Source: Prosopocoilus inquinatus (Eukaryota > Arthropoda > Insecta > Coleoptera > Lucanidae). From it: DNA of 64,000 nt. The stretch lies in contig JAYKNF010000044.1 in assembly GCA_036172665.1 (NCBI GenBank), positions 62,001-126,000 on the forward strand, in the 5' to 3' direction. Within the stretch, counting starts at the first letter, position 1. The number at the start of each line of letters is the position of its first letter. A model generated the notes under the pieces. That model had not been told where the DNA came from. It worked only from the letters and a program-made list of their open reading frames with translations, and ran no database searches. Below, piece by piece: positions 63,401 to 64,000 of the stretch. The translations under genes were made by a program, and so were the position numbers.

Positions 63401-64000
63401 TGACGTTTCGATGGACTCCAGTAACTCTAATGTGAGATACGAAATTTTCGGACGCAGCAGCAGCTGGAAATAGTTTTAAACGAGACAACACATATTAGCG
63501 TTGTTCCTGTGCTGTATCTAATCGATCCTTACTCATCTATCATGTTATTTGACGTTTCGATGGACTCCAGTAACTCTGATGTGAGATACAAAGTTTTTGG
63601 ACGCAGCAGAAGCTGGAAATAGTTTTAAACGAAACAACACGCATTAGCGTTGTTCCTGTGATGTATCTAATCGATCCTTACTCATCTATCATGTTATTTG
63701 GCGTTTCGATGGACTCCAGTAACTTAGATGTGAGATACGAAGTTCTCGGACGCAGCTGAAGCTAGAAATAGTTTTAAACGAAACAACACGCATTAGCGTT
63801 GTTCCTGTAATGTATCTAACCGATCCTTACTCATCTATCATGTTATTTGACGTTCGGACGGACTCCAGTAACTCTGATGAGAGATACAAAGTTCTCGGAC
63901 GCAGTAGAAACTGGAAATAGTTTTGAACGAAGCAACACGTATTAGCGTTGTTCCTGTGATGTATCTAATCGATCCTTACTTATCTACTATGTTATTTGAC
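60420..64000 (+). repeat. HOR block matching 49543-53123
   Basis: About 24 monomers follow the 34-mer order at an offset of 10,877 bp (73 x 149). GATGAACTCC in the TTAGCTACT monomer is at 50894 and 61771. The window ends within this block, so the array continues to the right. Confidence 0.82.

Larger units (their letters stand above)
1..64000 (+). repeat. 149-bp tandem satellite array, about 420 monomers
   Basis: The whole window except the 19805-21320 insertion is a head-to-tail array of a 149-bp unit. The landmark TGACGTTT starts at 2, 151, 300 and 449 and keeps a 149-bp step to 63997, apart from six small deletions listed separately. A representative monomer (151-299) has an ATCGAT site, a GCTGGAAATAGTTTT block about 62 bases in, and a TATTAGCGTTGTTCCTG block about 93 bases in. 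The composition I counted for one consensus-like unit is 42 A, 46 T, 31 G and 30 C. All monomers share one orientation. The unit is not a multiple of three and contains stops, so it is non-coding. Size and organisation fit a centromeric or pericentromeric satellite, but location is inference. I do not recognise it as a named family. Confidence 0.98.

Overview
The window is almost entirely one tandem satellite DNA array, interrupted by a single small retroelement. No host gene, tRNA, rRNA, CRISPR array or bacterial-type operon is visible. The satellite plus a Penelope-like retroelement (PLE) fragment points to a eukaryote, most probably an invertebrate animal; the species cannot be told from the sequence.

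Satellite (1-19804 and 21333-64000). The unit is 149 bp, about 41% G+C. I tracked the phase of the TGACGTTT landmark across the window. Apart from one 80-bp, one 13-bp, two 9-bp and two 1-bp deletions it stays in exact 149-bp register to the last base, giving about 420 monomers, all in the same orientation. Monomers fall into recognisable variant types, differing mainly just after the CCAGTA landmark. These types recur in the same order, so the array is built of nested higher-order repeats (HORs). Units include a 7-mer (1,043 bp), an 11-mer (1,639 bp), a 34-mer (5,066 bp) and a 36-mer (5,364 bp), plus paired blocks 22, 23, 35, 56, 58, 73 and 175 monomers apart. The unit length is not a multiple of three and stops are frequent, so short ORFs inside it are chance.

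Insertion (19805-21320, 1,516 bp). A PLE remnant lies between 12-bp target-site duplications. It consists of a 5'-truncated inverted copy joined head-to-head to a longer, also 5'-truncated, forward copy. The arms form an apparently perfect 652-bp inverted repeat around a 170-bp spacer. Both copies keep an intact C-terminal GIY-YIG endonuclease domain and lack the reverse-transcriptase catalytic core. Downstream of each reading frame is a sequence that folds as a type I hammerhead ribozyme, of the minimal kind known from PLE terminal repeats. A 41-bp extension is present at the left end only.

History. The PLE sits in the first copy of the 36-mer duplication (18590-25481). The second copy (25482-30845) has the matching site empty, at 26685-26696. 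The simplest order is duplication of the 36-mer, then PLE insertion, with little later divergence. The most noteworthy items are this PLE with two mirror-image hammerheads in a young satellite, the datable empty site, the nested HOR layout and the CpG-rich monomer.
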